From NCBI GenBank assembly GCA_001600455.1, contig BCKC01000008.1, positions 469,345 to 533,344 on the forward strand: DNA of 64,000 nt. Direction: 5' to 3'. This document shows positions 62,299 through 64,000 of this stretch, piece by piece (positions within the stretch are counted from its first letter, which is position 1; each line of letters starts with the position of its first letter). A program made the translations under genes and the position numbers. The notes under the pieces were generated by a model. It ran no database searches, was not told the origin of the DNA, and saw only the letters and a program-made list of their open reading frames with translations. The stretch comes from Endocalyx cinctus (lineage: Eukaryota > Ascomycota > Sordariomycetes > Amphisphaeriales > Apiosporaceae).

Positions 62299-64000
62299 TT
62301 ATTCGTCATCATCCGTGTCCGGAGGGTGGGGAGTACCCTTAGGACTGTTGAGCCATTCGATATGGCGAAGTCTACGTCGGACTTCCTGCTCTTTAAGCTC
62401 CTTCTTGGTCTTCTTTCTCTTCTTCTTAGCCTTGAACTTCAGAGGAGTATCATCTTCCGCTCCGCTGTTCACCGCGCTGGGGGCGGCACTACTCGCTGCC
62501 GTGCTAGTGACTCCGCTGGTGACTCCACTGTTGGGCCTGCTGCTGTCTTCGAAACGATCCATAGAAATGGACGCGTTGCCCTTCATTGTCATGCGACCAT
62601 CGTTGATGTGCCACTGCTCACTGGCAAGCGCACCGACGAATTCTTCGTTGTGGGAAATCATAACAACACCTCCTTTGAAGTCTCGAATAGCGACGGCAAG
62701 ACCGCCGAGAGAGTCACGATCCAAGAAGTTAGTGGGTTCGTCAAGAACAAGCAAATGCGGGTTGTTCCACATCGCACCAGCGATAACGACTTTAACTTTC
62801 TGGCCTCCGGAGAGACTGCCAATCTCATTGTGATTGGCAATTTCGGGGTCAAGGCCAAGATCTTCAAAGTGCTTGGAGATGACGGTCGGCTGCAGTTCAC
62901 GGTACCCGAGACCCTCGCGGGATGCCTCGTGATCGTCAAACTCTTGCACCAACTTATCAAATCCCCATTCCAAAAGAGTCTCGCGAGACACTTGGGAGTT
63001 GAACTTTGGAAGCCAGGCTCTCCATTTCCTAATCATATCATTAGTAACGCATTAGTAACGTAAAATGGTGGTGATTGTAGAAAAGTTATATGCGTTGAAC
63101 TTACACTTCATATTGGAAGGTTTTCTTGTACTTTTGTCGTCCAACAAGAGCTTCAACCTGTCGTCCACCCTTTCCATCGTTCAAATCGATGCGCTTGTCC
63201 ATCTGCTCGCGATCCTTGTCGGAAAGAATACGAGTCTGTTTCAGGAACACTTCACGATCATCACCGTTCGCATATCGCCATTGTAGGTATTGATTTGGCG
63301 TTTTCTCGAGGTGCATCTCCACGTGCTCCAAAGCATGTTGTTTAATGTATCCGATTCGGAGGTTAGGGTGCTTCTCAACCCTGCCAGAAGTCGGAATAAC
63401 CTCACCCGTCAGCAACTTGATCAATGTCGACTTGCCAGCACCGTTGGGACCAATGACAGCGACTCGGGAAGAAAGACTAAGCTGACAGGAGACCTCGCTG
63501 AGCGAAGGCTTCGGCGCCTTGGGGTATTGGTAAGAAACATTGCTCATCCGAATAATAGCGCGAGTCTGAGACTTCACACCAGTCAAAATACCAGGTGGCG
63601 GGAATTTGAATTGAACGTTGGATGCTGAGAGAGTATAGTAGGCCTTCGCTTCGGGCCTCACCTTGACGAAGGTAGCGAGATTGCCTTTGAAGTGGCCAAG
63701 CTTCTTCCCAGGCTCGTAGTGGTAGATATCTGTAGTCACATTATCGAGGAAACCAGAGTCGTGAGAAACAATCAAGCTTGTAATATCGGTGTGGGTTTTT
63801 AGATAATTCTCCAACCACGCAATGTTGGCAACATCCAAGTGATTGGTAGGTTCGTCAAGTAGGAGAACATCAGCTTTCTGAAGCATAGCACGAGCAAGGG
63901 CAAGCTTCATTTTCCAACCTCCAGACAGAGATCCAACCTTCTGAGCTTGTCTTCCTTCGGGTCCCCGAGTGAAACCGAATTCTTCAAGAACTTCCGAAAT
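62299..64000 (-). CDS. new1: NEW1/Elf1-type ABC-F ATPase (eEF3-related), C-terminal part
   Basis: Exons 64000-63105 (continuing beyond the right edge) and 63028-62299 join across a 76-nt intron (phase 2, restoring FQYEVKWRAW). Visible in order: LSGGW signature and Walker B LLLDEPTNHLD of the first ABC cassette; Walker A GPNGAGKST of the second; the chromodomain-like insertion that separates this group from other ABC-F proteins; then LSGGQ, Walker B LLVLDEPTNFLD and the switch His in VVMISHNEEF. The tail is Lys-rich and ends RRRLRHIEWLNSPKGTPHPP plus an acidic end, which matches NEW1/Elf1 rather than eEF3 itself (whose tail is a longer poly-Lys block). NEW1 acts on the ribosome in elongation/termination; the S. 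pombe homologue Elf1 was described in mRNA export. The first cassette and HEAT domain lie outside the window. Confidence 0.92.

Noticed and set aside
62299..64000. eEF3 (elongation factor 3) itself
   Set aside because: The IEWLNSPKGTP-type tail and HNEIGSLSGGQKVKVVIAGAMW stretch (described by position around the second signature) fit NEW1/Elf1, not eEF3.

Overview
The window looks like a gene-sparse, AT-rich stretch of nuclear genome from a filamentous ascomycete (Pezizomycotina; class not determined). Evidence: short GT-AG spliceosomal introns (about 55-175 nt) with CTAAC/CTGAC-like branch sites, fungus-specific protein families (NEW1/Elf1-type ABC-F ATPase, C2H2/EST1-like protein, GPI-anchored wall protein), a fungal Ty1/copia element, and GC-rich exons in AT-rich spacers. 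I support about fourteen cellular gene models in 64 kb, two of them low-confidence. The rest is spacer with homopolymers and microsatellites.

Left end (1-4064, minus strand): the 5' half of a Ty1/copia retrotransposon. A 208-bp LTR is followed by a stop-free Gag-protease-integrase reading frame that runs off the left edge, interrupted only by one unresolved base. An identical 208-bp solo LTR with a perfect 5-bp target duplication (TTACT) lies at 17036-17243 in the opposite orientation.

4-17 kb: a two-intron gene for a disordered fungal protein of unknown function (5586-7205). Then comes a divergent mitochondrial leucine-catabolism pair, MCC beta subunit (minus) and isovaleryl-CoA dehydrogenase (plus), sharing a 416-bp intergenic promoter. 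The two enzymes catalyse nearby steps: isovaleryl-CoA to 3-methylcrotonyl-CoA, then its carboxylation.

19-28 kb: a Nudix hydrolase whose first intron does not join in frame (one-base conflict), a 9 x TTAGGGGAA minisatellite, a dienelactone-hydrolase-family protein with a coding NQL/QPI repeat, an unknown two-exon gene on the minus strand, a cysteine-rich secreted protein, a possible 86-residue secreted protein, and a doubtful Nudix-like relic.

28-64 kb: a 7-kb desert; a four-exon C2H2 + EST1-type RNA/DNA-binding protein (35482-38002); a 9.8-kb desert; ACC deaminase (minus, 47789-48924) with diagnostic Glu and Leu residues; a 6.4-kb desert; an acidic unknown protein (55278-56237); a GPI-anchored protein built from three exact C-x56-C glycosylated modules (58289-59173); a Gemin2/SIP1-like spliceosome-assembly protein (59652-61569); and, convergent with it, the C-terminal part of a NEW1/Elf1-type ABC-F translation ATPase (62299 to beyond the right edge).

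No rRNA, tRNA or CRISPR was found. I did not find a convincing new multi-gene system. The items most worth checking are the identical inverted LTR pair flanking the leucine module, the three-module wall protein, the repeat-bearing DLH gene, the Nudix splice conflict and the secreted proteins.
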